From contig NC_018387.1 in NCBI RefSeq assembly GCF_000208865.1, positions 558,001 to 622,000 on the forward strand: DNA of 64,000 nucleotides. Direction: 5' to 3'. Below the pieces are notes generated by a model that was not told the DNA's origin, did not search any database, and was given only the letters and a program-made list of their open reading frames with translations. Source of the DNA: Neospora caninum Liverpool. Taxonomy: Eukaryota > Apicomplexa > Conoidasida > Eucoccidiorida > Sarcocystidae. The position numbers and the translations under genes were made by a program. Below, in pieces: positions 10,743-23,148 of the stretch; position 1 is the first letter of the stretch, and each line of letters starts with the position of its first letter.

Positions 10743-13700
10743 CTCTGGAGCCGGGGGAGAACGCAGCAGGAAGGTGAGAAAAGGGAAGAGACTCGTCCCC
10801 ACAGGTGGAGAGGGACGACCAGAAGACACGAGAGGGGACAACAAGAAGAGAGACAAAAGGAGAAGGAGAGAAACCCACAAGCCGTCTCTGGACGGAGGCG
10901 AGGGCGGTGAACGAGAGGGGACAAAGAGAAGACAGATGCGCGAGGCAGAAAGCAAAGAAACGCCCTTATGACAGAGAGGGATGGGCACAGATGAAGAGGG
11001 TCAGCATTTTTAACGTTTGTCCTCAGCAGGGGTAGTTGTACAAAAGAGGCGCGAACGAGGTGAAGCGGAAACGGTCCTCTTTCATTCTTTTCCCGGGAGA
11101 CCAGCGACGCCCAGCAGGTCCTATCTTGGCTTTGTTTCGGCCCAGTGGGTGTCGAACTTTTTTTCGTGGACAAGGGCGTTGCGGGCTGATGGCCTGTACA
11201 AGGTTGAAACGGGAGGACGAGCGCAGTGCAGCTGCGGCGACACCGGATGAAGACAGGCACAGAGACAGAAGGAGGAGAGGAACCAGGAGGGAGGCGAGTG
11301 TCTTCTCCCGGCGGCACTCTGAGCACACGGGGACGGACCGCGAGAGCGGAAGGAGGGAGACCGGGGATCTGTCGAGGTGTGAAGGGAAAGAAACCGCTGC
11401 GGGAACAGAAGGACCGAAACAGAGCGTTTCGTCAGTTTCGAAGAAACAACTGGGAAACGCACCGCGCACCCTGTGAAAAATCGAGAGTAGACGGAGGGAG
11501 AAGCGAAGAGAGACTGGACGACAGCGACAAAGGAAAGAGCGAAAGTTCGCTTGCCGCGAAGAATCCTCTACGGAGCAAATATCTGGACGGAGTCGAAACG
11601 CGGGAAGGTGGCTTTATGTGCTCCGAAAACCGCAGAGGGGAATCTCATCAAGTCGCACACGGCGCCCGCGCGGTGTGGAGCTGCCTCGAGTCCAGTATCC
11701 GGCAGAGACCGAGAGAAGTGACGAAAAGTCCGTGAACATCGGAACACCGACAAAGTAGAGAGGTGAAAACGGGAGAAATGCCAGAAATCGAAAGGAGCAC
11801 TGGACAAGAAGACGCAGAAACATCCAGAGGGGAAGTAACCGCGGGAGAGCACACTCATTTCTTGGGGGGTTGCCTTCGAGTGACCGCAGCCAGAAAAAAG
11901 CGTGGCTTCTTGCCGGTGTGCTGGAACAGGGGAGAGGCAGTTCCGCGCAACTGCATGCGGTGTGGACGGCCAGAATGGAGCCCACCTGCCAGTAAGAAAT
12001 CCCAAAAGCAGAGCAGAGGAAGCACGTGTCCCCAGGGAACTTGCGAAATCAAAGGGAACGGAGAAGAGGCACAGAGAGACCGGCGGAGGAAAGATGCAGG
12101 TTCTGGAGATCGTGGAGGCCGACTTGACCAAGACAACGGCGTTACCCATAGAGAGGGTTTTCCTTTCTCTTCAGGACGGGGGAAAGCCGGCCAGGCTGAA
12201 GTCAGCATACCGTATCCAAAAGCAAGTCCCGCACGATGCATATGCATACATCCCGATTTCTGGGAATAAGGACGTACACATGTTTCTCAGCACACAATTC
12301 AGCGGTGTGTATCTGTACCTAGGTGGACGGTGCCTGGACAGATGGTTCGTGTCGATGCCCAGCCGGTGGACTTTGCTTCATGCAACCCGCGTTCTCTCTT
12401 ATATCATAATCGTGAATTCGAATGGGAGTCATGACGATAAGGACAAAGCGTTAGTAGTGAGAGGGAAAGTACCAACCCGCTATAGTTCGGATCTTCGTTG
12501 TCAACGACGAGGAAGGCGACTGCGGTGAAATTGCCCGAGAACGAACGCCATCTGTGCTTCGCTAAGAATCTGCTCTTCAAACACTCCCAACACACAATTT
12601 TTCGCCCACCTTTAAACGTAATTCGCGAGCCTTGATTCTCCAGGTGGGCTCTCTTACGCTGGGAATCTGCGAACAAAGTGGCAAGCCCCCGGCCCACCGG
12701 TGTTGAGCGACGCGAAGAATCGAGCGAAACAAGAGTTTCTGAACCGCGAAATCCAATTGACGAGAACTCCAAATATTGAAAACTGTCCCTCGTCGCGGGT
12801 CTGGCACGAATTTTAGTCGAGGACGGACCTGTGGAGAATCTGTCAAAACGCTGGAGTGCCCCGCAGTGCGTTCCAAAAAGCAGTGATCTACAATCTGAGA
12901 AACAGCTGCTTTCTTTGACCACATGCCCGTACCAGAAGTCTCACCCAGAGACCAATACGGTGACTACGCAATTCAGAAACTCGTTATCCAGGCAGCTATA
13001 TTACCATTATTACCTTAAAACTGGAATGCACACCACATTTCGCGGGTGACCTTCGTCGCTACTACCATGTATGTTGCTGCGTACGTTTGCCGATGGTGCA
13101 TTTCAGAAACTGCCACACTACAGTGTACCGCTCCGTTTGCCCGCAAAAATGCTTTTTTCTTCATCGCGGCTTCAGTCTTTGAACCACATTCCTTCTATGG
13201 ACTGTGGGAAGTGGAACGGGTTACACGTTCCGTGTGTGCTCAGACTATTGAGAGCTCACGGAACTTTGTACGCTGGGCACAACGGCCACAACAATAGGAG
13301 ATAACATCCCACCGAAGATTCAAACAATGCCTGTTTTCTCCTCGCGGAAAATGGAACCACTTTTGTTTACGGTAATAGAACCGCGAGCACGCGGAAAAAA
13401 AGACGCATCTGTCTAGGAGAGCCCTAGAGACGGAGGTCAACGCGCCTAAGCAATCGTCATAAAGCAAAACGAATTGAAGAGGGAAGCCTGTCACAGAGGT
13501 CCCAGGGATGTTGACGGAGCGGGGGCAAAACGATGAGACGTGTCTGCTGGCCAACCCGTTTTCGTCCCCCCTCCCGGCTTTGTTGCCTCCCGCTCAGAAC
13601 GAAAGCACACCCCCGTGCACTTAAAACCGCGTATCCCGGTGGCAACTGAGCCTCTAGCCTCCACCGTGATGTCACAAGCATGTCCATGACAGCGAACTCG

Positions 13701-15127
13701 GGTTTAAGGTAAAGTTTTCCCCTCTGCAGCATAAACTGTGTAAGCCGCAACACAGAGGTGCAAAACCTCTGTTGATCAAAGGCACAACGCGGTACTCCTT
13801 TGCTTGACCCAGGACGAACAAAGAAGACTAGTCGGAGCTGAGAGATCCGCACCCTTGAAACTCCTTTCTTCCCCCAGAGTCGAGATGGTAATTGTACCGC
13901 GGTTCGCATTTGCCAGTCACCGCTAGCAGGCATCATTGTTCAAAAAAGCTCTCTCTCATCCCGTGCGCACAGCGAGGAACAGGCTCCTGGAGAGACGAGC
14001 ATGATAATCTTGGCAAAAGGGAGAGAGTTCAGACGGCACACTTTTCAAGCAGAACCTGGTCAATGTTTCACATTGGAGCATCTTAAATCAACATTCGAGG
14101 TAAATGCTCTTTCTGCCACATGCGTTGTTTGGTCTCGTAGTTCCTCCTGCTCGGGGGGAGAAACCCGTCTGTGACGCGCTCACAGTGCAAATCGATTGTT
14201 GGGTCCTGGGACCGGAGGACTAGCCAACGACCCCGATTTTCTTTCAGGAGGCGAAAATCGCGAAGCAAACGGGTCACGCCGCCTTCAAGGAGTGGCTGCG
14301 CCGCTTCCATGTGAAGCGAGACTGCAGTATATCTTCCAACAATTGGTTTGAAGGCTTCCCGCGACTGTCGGATCTGAAACGTGACGACAATCTTAGGTGC
14401 TGTCACGTGCCGTGTTCATGTTGCTGTCGCGGTGACTCCTTAGCCGCCTCGTGTGTAGCAGGTTAGGCCCGATTCGGACACCTGGAGCGAGAGGATGACG
14501 TTTACCTGTCTTCCGCAACTTTCCCTTGAGTCGTTAAAAGGCTACATTACACTTCCCTGCAAAAATGGAAAAACGGATGGCAGCGATAAGCAACCTGCCG
14601 CCGGCGGTAACCCCCGAACGCGATTGCAAGTGGCCGTTCTGCTGGACACCAAAACTGCAGTGTGTCAGCGTGACAAGAATGTGCTGTTTTCCCTGATTTG
14701 GTGTCAGTTCGTATCTAGCATCTCCGTTATTGTGCATGTTCGGCGTTAGGTCCCACGTTGAAAACCAGTTCTACACTGTGAATCACTTCAACGACTCCCC
14801 AACGACAGCTGCGCGTGACCCATCTAGTCGATATCGTGTCTTCGCGGGCGCGTCAGGAAAAGAAAGCGCTTCAGAGCGCTGAAGCTTACGTTTGCTCTTC
14901 CGGCAGCGCTGCTCTCCCCCTTCATCATTTGCGATCTGACGTCGAACACACACAGACACGCGATATCGTGGAGTAAACACACACCGTTTCCACGCTGTCC
15001 AGCGAGCAGGATGCGGAAGAGCCTGAACTGAGACTCCTACAGCACGGATTTTTCCCTCGTAGGATGTCGAAAGTGAAGTGCACAACCGGCCAGCACGTCA
15101 CGAGGTTAACGTTCGCAACAAACTGCC
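10743..15127. other. SPT16 upstream region and gene-poor interval
   Basis: The first 1.2 kb (to about 12100) is strongly purine-rich on the plus strand, as expected for the pyrimidine-rich 5' leader and promoter of SPT16. From 12.1 to 15.1 kb I see only short frames. Two minus-strand frames, 13457-13936 (159 codons) and 14083-14406 (107 codons), have protein-like composition but no motif or convincing splice partners. Confidence 0.45.
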
Positions 15128-16159
15128 ATGAGGCGGTCCGAAACGCCGGCTCCCAGGTCAGAGTGGAGACTTGCGCGTCCAGATCTTGGTACGTTCTCTC
15201 ATAGGAACCCCCGGGAGCGCCGTCTCCAGTGCGAAACCGGACATCCAATCGACAGCGACACTGTAGACGGCAGTTGCGTCGCGACTTCTCTGCCAGCAAT
15301 GCACATGCATCTCACCGGGACGGGACCTGCCGCTGCCTTTCGAAGACGTTCCTGCAGCAACGCAATGTACCAAGGTTTTATAACTCGTTTTGTATCTTGG
15401 AACGCTCTTGTATCTTGGAACGCTAACGGAACGTCAAAAGTCGCCAAGCGCCCACAATGGAAAAGGGCTCCACTTGGGACTCTGTACGGTATTCGCATAA
15501 CCCCTTGTGATCCTACAACGGAAACTATGAGCCCCGCTCCACAGGCTCTGACAACTCGTCTCGCCTCTCCCGCCAGCTGCGGTCACCCTCCTGTCTCATC
15601 CCGAAAGAGAACCTCAAAGAGACGGCTTGAACAACTTGAGAACCTGAACGACTTCACCCACGCCACGAGGTTACTCTGGAATCGGTACTGCTGCGAACGT
15701 GTTGGGTCATATGTTTCACATAGAAAGGAGCCTGTCACGCTGTCCAGACACAAACGGCCCTCTCGGCAAATGCTTCGATATAATGATCGTACAAGCACTC
15801 AGCAACGTGCGTTTGCTGTGCATCGGATTCTTCAGTCTCTCGAACCCAAAAAAAGATCGCAGCAGTGCACGCCTGCGCTTCCTGTCCGGTTGAGCGCTCG
15901 TCGCATCACAAGACACTACATGCCGGCAAGCACCTTTTTATTCCCGCGTGGACTCCAGGCCAGCCTTTCCTTCAGTCGAGGTCTACGTCGGCTGCAGCTG
16001 ACTGCACGACTGGCATCTTTGAGTCTCCAGTCGATACAAACTCGGCACAGCACTCACACTAAAACGAAGGCGGGACAGGGCGCATTCTCAGTGCCGAGTC
16101 TCGCTTGTGGCTTCTTCGCTTACTTTGAGATTTGGAGCTGCGGCGCTTCTTCTCTGTAA
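15128..16159 (+). CDS. Doubtful hypothetical ORF, 343 codons
   Basis: An ATG-initiated plus-strand frame of 343 codons, longer than expected by chance. The translation is rich in Arg, Ser and Thr with basic clusters (SRKRTSKRR), has no hydrophobic leader, membrane segment or known motif, and contains a small internal duplication (SWNALVSWNA, from a direct repeat of cttggaacgct near 15400-15425). Its 3' end overlaps by 95 bases the last predicted exon of the minus-strand secreted-repeat gene. It could be a real single-exon gene convergent with that locus, or simply a long chance frame. Confidence 0.28.
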   Translation: MRRSETPAPRSEWRLARPDLGTFSHRNPRERRLQCETGHPIDSDTVDGSCVATSLPAMHMHLTGTGPAAAFRRRSCSNAMYQGFITRFVSWNALVSWNANGTSKVAKRPQWKRAPLGTLYGIRITPCDPTTETMSPAPQALTTRLASPASCGHPPVSSRKRTSKRRLEQLENLNDFTHATRLLWNRYCCERVGSYVSHRKEPVTLSRHKRPSRQMLRYNDRTSTQQRAFAVHRILQSLEPKKRSQQCTPALPVRLSARRITRHYMPASTFLFPRGLQASLSFSRGLRRLQLTARLASLSLQSIQTRHSTHTKTKAGQGAFSVPSLACGFFAYFEIWSCGASSL

Positions 16160-19100
16160 AGCAGTGACAGACAACAGGAGTCGTTTCGGACAGTAAAGCT
16201 ATCGTGAAGACTCTGCCGGTGGCCCCATCAGCACGTTCCACTCTGGTGTGACTGCAGCGCCTCGATCTGAAGTCTGTGCCGTCCAGTCTATAGTGTCTAC
16301 GCTCATGCACCGCGTATGGCATTTTGTTTACTCCTGCCGTTAGACAGACATTTGTCCCAGAATTGCTTTTTCCCGCAGAGAAGCGGCAGCTGTCCGTGGC
16401 AACCTACCTCGTGGGAATCCCGAAGCACTGTCAGAAGGGGACTGGTGGCGCGGTCAGTCCAGCCTAGCACGCGCCTTTCGTTCACATGAAAAGCCAACTC
16501 ACCCGTATCTGTGTCGTCGTCGTCGTCATCGCCGTCATCATCGTCGTCATCATCGTCTTCATCAGTGAGGCCAACTACGGAACGAGGACAGTAATAGGCA
16601 GGTTGGTCGCACGGTTACGGACTGAAATCACACGCGTCATCGGCCACTTGGATTGCGCAAACCTGCGGCGGGAGGCACCCGCTGCAGCCGCTCCATCATG
16701 AAGACCGCCTCGCCTTTCGCGCAGGCGCCAGTATGAGAACGAACAAACAAGCAGAGCGCCATGCGTTTAACACGCTGCATCCCTTTCAAGCGTCGACGCA
16801 TGCATTAAGGAGAGGCAGTTCCACTGGAAGCTGACCACAAGCCGTATCTCCCGGAGTACCCTAGCACTGCTTGTCGCGGGCCTAACGTTTAGATTGTCCG
16901 TGGTGCAGTGCACGCAAACCTCAGTGCCTAGCTGACCTCTGGGTTTTCACCGGGACAGCGCCCCAACTCTTTGAAAACGTTGCAACTGACGCACATTCTA
17001 AAGAGGTGGGTCCACAGAGCGAGAAAGCTCTAATGGGCAACTTACGCACTAGCGCCTTTCCCCGCAAATCCATTGCACCGCTCGCCGGCAGGGCCGTCCC
17101 GCCTGCCTTCTGCTCTGTCATGGTCCCCTGCCCCTGAGGCATCCCTTTCTGTTGACGCGTCCCTTTCCCTTGCGTTGCCCGTGCCGTCTGCGGCGCGTCT
17201 TTCTCTTGCGGCCTCGCGTTCTGGTCGGGTTGCTCCTTCTCGCCAGACTTCCCTTTCCCGCCCGTGGTCCCTTTCACTTCAGCCGCCCCGTCATCATCCC
17301 GAGAATCGTCACCATCTCGAGAGTCGTCACCATCCCGAGAGTCGTCACCGTCCCGAGAGTCGTCACCATCTCGAGAGTCGTCACCATCCCGAGAGTCGTC
17401 ACCATCCCGAGAGTCGTCACCATCTCGAGAGTCGTCACCATCCCGAGAGTCGTCACCATCCCGAGGGTCGTCACCATCCCGAGAGTCGTCATCATCCCGA
17501 GAGTCGTTGTCGCCCTTTGTTGCATCCTTTTCCGGTGCCCCGCCCGTTTCATCCCTATCGTCTCCTTCCGCTCCACCGTCTGTTTCGGGTGTCTCGTCTT
17601 CTTCCTGTCTGTTGCCCTCCGCTGACGCTCCCCCCGTTCGCGAAGCATTTGGCTCCTGCGTTGCCTTATCCTCTTCCCGTGACTGCGACTCTTGCAACGG
17701 CCCCGCCGCTCGCCCTGACTTGGGCTCTGGCGAGGGGACTGGCCCTGCCGACGGCCTCGTCTCCAGCGCCGGGCTCCCCGCCGCCTCGGCGCCTTGTCCT
17801 TGTGCAGGTCCTTGCGCTCCCTCAGACACCGGGGAGTGCACCGCCTGAGGCTCCTGTGGCTGCTGGGGCGCGGGCGTGGATTGGGCGGTCGCGGAGTGGA
17901 GGGGCTGGGACTGGAAAGGCGGGGGCTGGAAAGGCTGGGTTTGGTACGACGGCGACTGGAAAGGCTGGGACTGGAAAGGCTGGGATTGGAAAGACTGGGA
18001 CTGGAACGACGGCGACTGGAAAGGCTGAGGTTCGAAGGGTTGGTGTTCGAAGGGCTGCGGGTGGACGGGTCGGTGTTGCTGCTGTCGGTTGTGCTGGCTT
18101 GGCTGATCATGAGACGGTTCCTGGCGTTGTCCGGAGTGAGGATGCTCGCCGTGGTGCTCCTGATCTTGCGGGGATTTCTGATCTTCTGCGACTGATGAAG
18201 CCAACGGCCCTGACGAGCAAAGCAAGGCATGGAACAGAGAGTGTGGAGAACGCGCAACCGGACCGTTGCTTTTTGGGAGTGAACTGCCATCTGCATGGGA
18301 CCACAGGACAATTCCCAATACATGATCTTTCAAAGGTTGATTGACATGCTAGGGCTGTCACCACTGCTTATAGTGCCAACAAGAGAACGAGGACAATCAT
18401 GTGAGAACGGGTACCACAAACAAGGGCCGAACCTCCACGTCCTCGTTCCTGATGCCTGTTCCCTGAGTTGTGTCAAGAGAAGCCGCTTCCACACGACATC
18501 GGACGCACCGCAGCGTTTTTCACGACTGTGGAACTCGTCCCCTATAGGCTTACCGTGATCGCGACCGGTACTGGAAGCCTTATCCGTGGCACTGGCCGAG
18601 CGCTTATGCAGATCTCTGTCTTGCGGCCCTCCTGTCTGTTGGGCATGCTGGCCAGGTTTTCCCGCTTCGTGAGCATCGGCGTGTTCTTCCCCGTGATGCT
18701 TGTCTCCATGGCTTCCATCACCTTGCAGGCCTCGCTCTGCTGCTTTAGGCGATACGCTTCTCGGTAGAGCCGCGTGTTCCACATTTTCTGCCCCGCCTGC
18801 AGCCTCCTGGCCTTGGCTCTGCCCCTCCTTTGACGTTTCATCAGCTCTGTGCTGGCCCCCTTCTGGAGAGTGACGACTTCTCCTGTGCCGCTGCCTCGTT
18901 CCTTCAAGCTCATCCATTTCCTTACCCACGCTACCTTCCTGGCCACTACCAACCCCGACATCGCCACCACCGACCCGTCCCTCGAGGTGCTTGTCCTTCT
19001 CCTCGCCGCCCTCAGCCTCATCGTCTTTTCCATGGTGGTGCTTCTTCTTTTTGTGCCGACGTCGCTTCTTCGACTCATGCTCACTGTTGTGGTTATCGTC

Positions 19101-22100
19101 CTCTTTGTTCTCACCATGCTCGTGGCCCCCAGGTGTACCGACACCGCTGCCACCGGCACGACCCTCGAGCTTCTTGTCCTTTTCCTCCTTGTCGGCTGAC
19201 TCGTCCTCCTTTCCATGGTGGTGCTTCTTCTTTTTGTGCCGACGTCGCTTCTTCGACTCATGCTCACTGTTGTGGTTATCGTCCTCTTTGTTCTCGCCGC
19301 CCTCGTGGCCTCCAGGTGTACCGACACCGCTGCCACCGGCACGACCCTCGAGCTTCTTGTCCTTTTCCTCCTTGTCGGCTGACTCGTCCTCCTTTCCATG
19401 GTGGTGCTTCTTCTTTTTGTGCCGACGTCGCTTCTTCGACTCATGCTCACTGTTGTGGTTATCGTCCTCTTTGTTCTCGCCGCCCTCGTGTCCTCCAGGT
19501 GTACCGACACCGCTGCCACCGGCACGACCCTCGAGCTTCTTGTCCTTTTCCTCCTTGTCGGCTGACTCGTCCTCCTTTCCATGGTGGTGCTTCTTCTTTT
19601 TGTGCCGACGTCGCTTCTTCGACCCATGCCCTCCCTGGTGGCTATCGTCCTCTTTGTTCTCACCATGCTCGTGGCCCCCAGGTGTACCGACACCGCTGCC
19701 ACCGGCACGACCCTCGAGCTTCTTGTCCTTTTCCTCCTTGTCGGCTGACTCGTCCTCCTTTCCATGGTGGTGCTTCTTCTTTTTGTGCCGACGTCGCTTC
19801 TTCGACTCATGCTCACTGTTGTGGTTATCGTCCTCTTTGTTCTCGCCGCCCTCGTGTCCTCCAGGTGTACCGACACCGCTGCCACCGGCACGACCCTCGA
19901 GCTTCTTGTCCTTTTCCTCCTTGTCGGCTGACTCGTCCTCCTTTCCATGGTGGTGCTTCTTCTTTTTGTGCCGACGTCGCTTCTTCGACTCATGCTCACT
20001 GTTGTGGTTATCGTCCTCTTTGTTCTCGCCGCCCTCGTGTCCTCCAGGTGTACCGACACCGCTGCCACCGGCACGACCCTCGAGCTTCTTGTCCTTTTCC
20101 TCCTTGTCGGCTGACTCGTCCTCCTTTCCATGGTGGTGCTTCTTCTTTTTGTGCCGACGTCGCTTCTTCGACCCATGCTCTCCCTGGTGGCTATCGTCGT
20201 CTTTGTTCTCACCACGCTGGTGGCCTCCAGGTGTACCGACACCGCTGCCACCGGCACGACCCTCGAGCTTCTTGTCCTTTTCCTCCTTGTCGGCTGACTC
20301 GTCCTCCTTTCCATGGTGGTGCTTCTTCTTTTTGTGCCGACGTCGCTTCTTCGACCCATGCTCTCCCTGGTGGCTATCGTCCTCTTTGTTCTCACCATGC
20401 TCGTGGCCTCCAGGTGTCCTGACTCCGCTGCCACCGGCACGAGCCTCGAGCTTCTTGTTTTTTTTCTCGCCGCCATCAGCCTCATCGTCTTTTCCATGGT
20501 GGTGCTTCTTCTTTTTGTGCCGACGTCGCTTCTTCGACCCATGCTCTCCCTGGTGGCTATCGTCCTCTTTGTTCTCACCATGCTCGTAACCTCCAGGTGT
20601 CCTGACACCTCTGGCACCGGCACGACCCTCGAGCTTCTTGTCCTTTTCCTCCTTGTCGGCTGACTCGTCCTCCTTTCCATGGTGGTGCTTCTTCTTTTTG
20701 TGCCGACGTCGCTTCTTCGACCCATGCTCTCCCTGGTGGCTATCGTCATCTTTGTTCTCACCACGCTGGTGGCCCCCAGGTGTACCGACACCGCTGCCAC
20801 CGGCACGACCCTCGAGCTTCTTGTCCTTTTCCTCCTTGTCGGCTGACTCGTCCTCCTTTCCATGGTGGTGCTTCTTCTTTTTGTGCCGACGTCGCTTCTT
20901 CGACCCATGCTCTCCCTGGTGGCTATCGTCCTCTTTGTTCTCACCATGCTCGTGGCCTCCAGGTGTCCTGACTCCGCTGCCACCGGCACGAGCCTCGAGC
21001 TTCTTGTTTTTTTTCTCGCCGCCATCAGCCTCATCGTCTTTTCCATGGTGGTGCTTCTTCTTTTTGTGCCGACGTCGCTTCTTCGACTTATGCTCACTGT
21101 TGTGGTTATCGTCATCTTTGTTCTCACCACGCTGGTGGCCTCCAGGTGTCCTGACTCCGCTGCCATCGGCACGAGCCGCGAGCTTCTTGTCCTTTACCCC
21201 GCCACTGTCTGACACGTCGTCAGATTTCCGTTGGTGCTTCTTGCTTTTGTGCCGGCGTTTCGTCTTCGTCGTGCGCTGCTTTCCGTCTTGTCTTGGCGCT
21301 TCGCCTTCGTCACTGCCCCGGTCACGGGAGCGTTTTCTGTCTTTGGTCGTTTTCTGGACGCTCCCGGTTTCGGTAGAGGATTCCGTGGCGTGCTTCTTCC
21401 GTTTTTGCTTTTTGTGCCGTTCTGTGGTGGCATTCTCCTCTTGGTTGCCATGTGTCGCCTTCCGCTCCGATTTCTGTTTTCTCCGGCGCTTGTTATCATG
21501 GGATTGCTTCCCCTGCTTTGCCCTGTGTTGAGTTCGCGTTTTCTTACGGCGCCCTCTTCGCTTTTTCGCCGGCGTCGCACCTGCAGAGGATGAGTATACC
21601 ACATTGGAGCGTTGGGATCCGCATGGCTGCCTCTTTGCGCTACAAGCCCAAATGTCGCTTAAAGGGACAAGTCGAACACCGCACGACCTACAGACCGAAA
21701 ACTGAAAGCCACTGCCACTCCCAAAAGATCCGAGGGGTTGTTTTTCCTGAATCCTCGCTACGTCATAAAGTTTCAAGCAGCCGCCGAACACTTCGCTCTA
21801 TGTCAGTTCGCGGCTGCTTCTTCCCGGCACTGGGGCACGCATTTAATCAGCAGTTTCTCTGTCGAAAAAGCCCTGGGATGTATAACCAAACGTGCATGTG
21901 TCTCGTCATAGGTATGCACCACAAGGGCCGATTCGCCTATGCCACGTGGCAGAGACCGGATTCATCGTTTCCCACCCCTGAGTCTCGCGGCTGCTGGGAA
22001 AACCTTGCTCGCGAACCTTCTTCGTTCTGTTTTCTCTGGCTGAATTGGGCGAGAGGGAAGCACCTTATGTCGCGGTACCTACCCTTTTTCTTTACGCGTT

Positions 22101-23148
22101 TGCGCCGTCTAGACCGCTGAACGCGCCTGCGCCTACGATTTCTTCCTCCACGTCCCCGACGCCGAACCTTTCTTCCGTTGTGGCGGTGACGGCGACGGCG
22201 ACCTGAGAAATGAAAGCAGCCGCGAGAGAGCCTTTTCGGACAGCAAGAGCAGAGCACTTTCATGGACCCAGACCGGGCAAGTGGCGCAAAACTCAGGTGC
22301 AGTCGGAGTTGATGGAAACTCATTGGCCTTCACGTGTGAATGGTGGCTGACCCACTGGTCGTACCTGGTATGGAGAGTTTATCAGATTCTCTGCACAACT
22401 CCTTCCCCGTCTCCAGGCAACAGCATGAACGAGTGAACACAAGAGGGACATGCCGGCACGTAGGCAAACTTTCGCATAGCCACGCACTCTACTGGCTTTT
22501 ATTTGGCTGCGCGATTCTACGCATTGTTTTGCCCCTTGATGGAAGGTAGCCAGCTTTAGAGCACCCTCCAAAGCTTCGACTCCCAGCCCACGTCTGCAGT
22601 CTTCACGGCGTTATTTAAGGAGTTGCCATGCTGTACAGTGGAAGTTCCATGGCAAGGTCCCGAATACAAAACGCTACGACGCACCATTCGCGGCACCTGA
22701 GGTTGCCTTCCGGGAGGTCCAGTGCTTTTTTCAAGAACGGTTCCACGAGCTCCCGGTACCGCCCACTGACGATAAGACGCTATGTAGGGAGTGGATGGAG
22801 GATAGGAATCTTACCGAGAGCCGTCTCGATGAATGAGCCTGCAAGTTCGTTGTCAAGGAGAGACAAACTGCTCAACTGGTTGAGACCGGCTGAGTGCAGC
22901 TGTTTCCGCAGAGGCAATGCGCCTTCTGAAACTACGTGAGCGCTCTCGGAAGAAAAACGGTCGGCTGCATCGGGTAGTTGTTGCTGGTTATTTTTTCCGA
23001 GTCGTGATACTTGCAGTGCAACCGAGGCGTCGAGGCACGATTCCACGGCGGCGAGGAAAACTAGCAAACAAGCTGTACCGGTTAGTCGAATGCAGGCGAT
23101 TCGACCCCTTAGGGAGGCTGCCTGCACCGGCAGCTTGTTCCTCCTCAT
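16059..23148 (-). CDS. Signal-peptide protein with Lys/His, Gln-Pro-Phe and Asp repeats; all introns phase 1
   Basis: I cannot assign a family. Six exons fit: 23148-22815, 22202-22083, 21580-18554, 18191-17046, 16574-16503 and 16153-16059 (1597 codons plus stop). Every join is phase 1 and every internal exon is a multiple of three. Exon 1 carries a hydrophobic core (GTACLLVFLAAVESCLDA, residues 24-41). Exon 2 is almost pure Arg (GRRRRHRHNGRKVRRRG). Exon 3 is a Lys/Arg leader, about twelve 61-residue repeats (SKKRRRHKKKKHHHGKEDES core) and a Gln/Glu/His tail. Exon 4 has QPFQS repeats and SRDGDD repeats. Exon 5 is poly-Asp (TDEDDDDDDDGDDDDDDTD). Exon 6 is basic (EKKRRSSKSQSKRRSHKRD). Composition implies a secreted, disordered protein with many nuclear-localisation-like clusters, reminiscent of exported dense-granule effectors (inference); I see no RRL export-protease site. 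If the donor at 17045 is unused, exon 4 ends at a stop at 16921. Exon 1 and the last two exons are the least certain parts. Confidence 0.6.
17291..17510 (-). repeat. 18-bp tandem repeat coding for SRDGDD
   Basis: About twelve copies of the plus-strand unit gagtcgtcaccatcccga, some with catctcga, lie head to tail within exon 4 of the charged secreted-protein gene. They encode alternating acid and Arg (D-D-S-R-D-G). Confidence 0.92.
17890..18075 (-). repeat. 15-bp tandem repeat coding for QPFQS/QSQPF
   Basis: About twelve degenerate copies of a 15-base unit (ctggaaaggctggga on the plus strand) encode Gln-Pro-Phe-Gln-Ser and variants (QSFQS, PPFQS, HQPFE) in the first third of exon 4. Confidence 0.88.
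18970..21260 (-). repeat. 183-bp tandem repeat array, about twelve copies plus one degenerate copy
   Basis: Each unit encodes 61 residues (60 in three variant copies with KDDEADGG or KDDEAEGG in place of KEDESADKEE) and starts with the invariant SKKRRRHKKKKHHHGK. The plus-strand landmark ccatggtggtgcttcttctttttgtgcc recurs every 180-183 bases. Copies differ mainly in a few codons (GGHEHGEN / GGHEGGEN / GGHQRGEN and SHQGEHG / NHNSEHE) and are nearly identical at silent sites. All six frames stay open across the array, which generates several long spurious frames. Confidence 0.95.

Noticed and set aside
13457..14406. Minus-strand frames of 159 and 107 codons as exons of a gene
   Set aside because: Protein-like composition, but no splice partners, motif or start context could be found.
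18542..21531. Several 300-876 codon frames on both strands (FPWWCFFF-type and TKRRSTTMERR-type)
   Set aside because: The 183-bp repeat keeps all frames open. Only the Lys/His frame connects by phase to flanking exons and a signal sequence.
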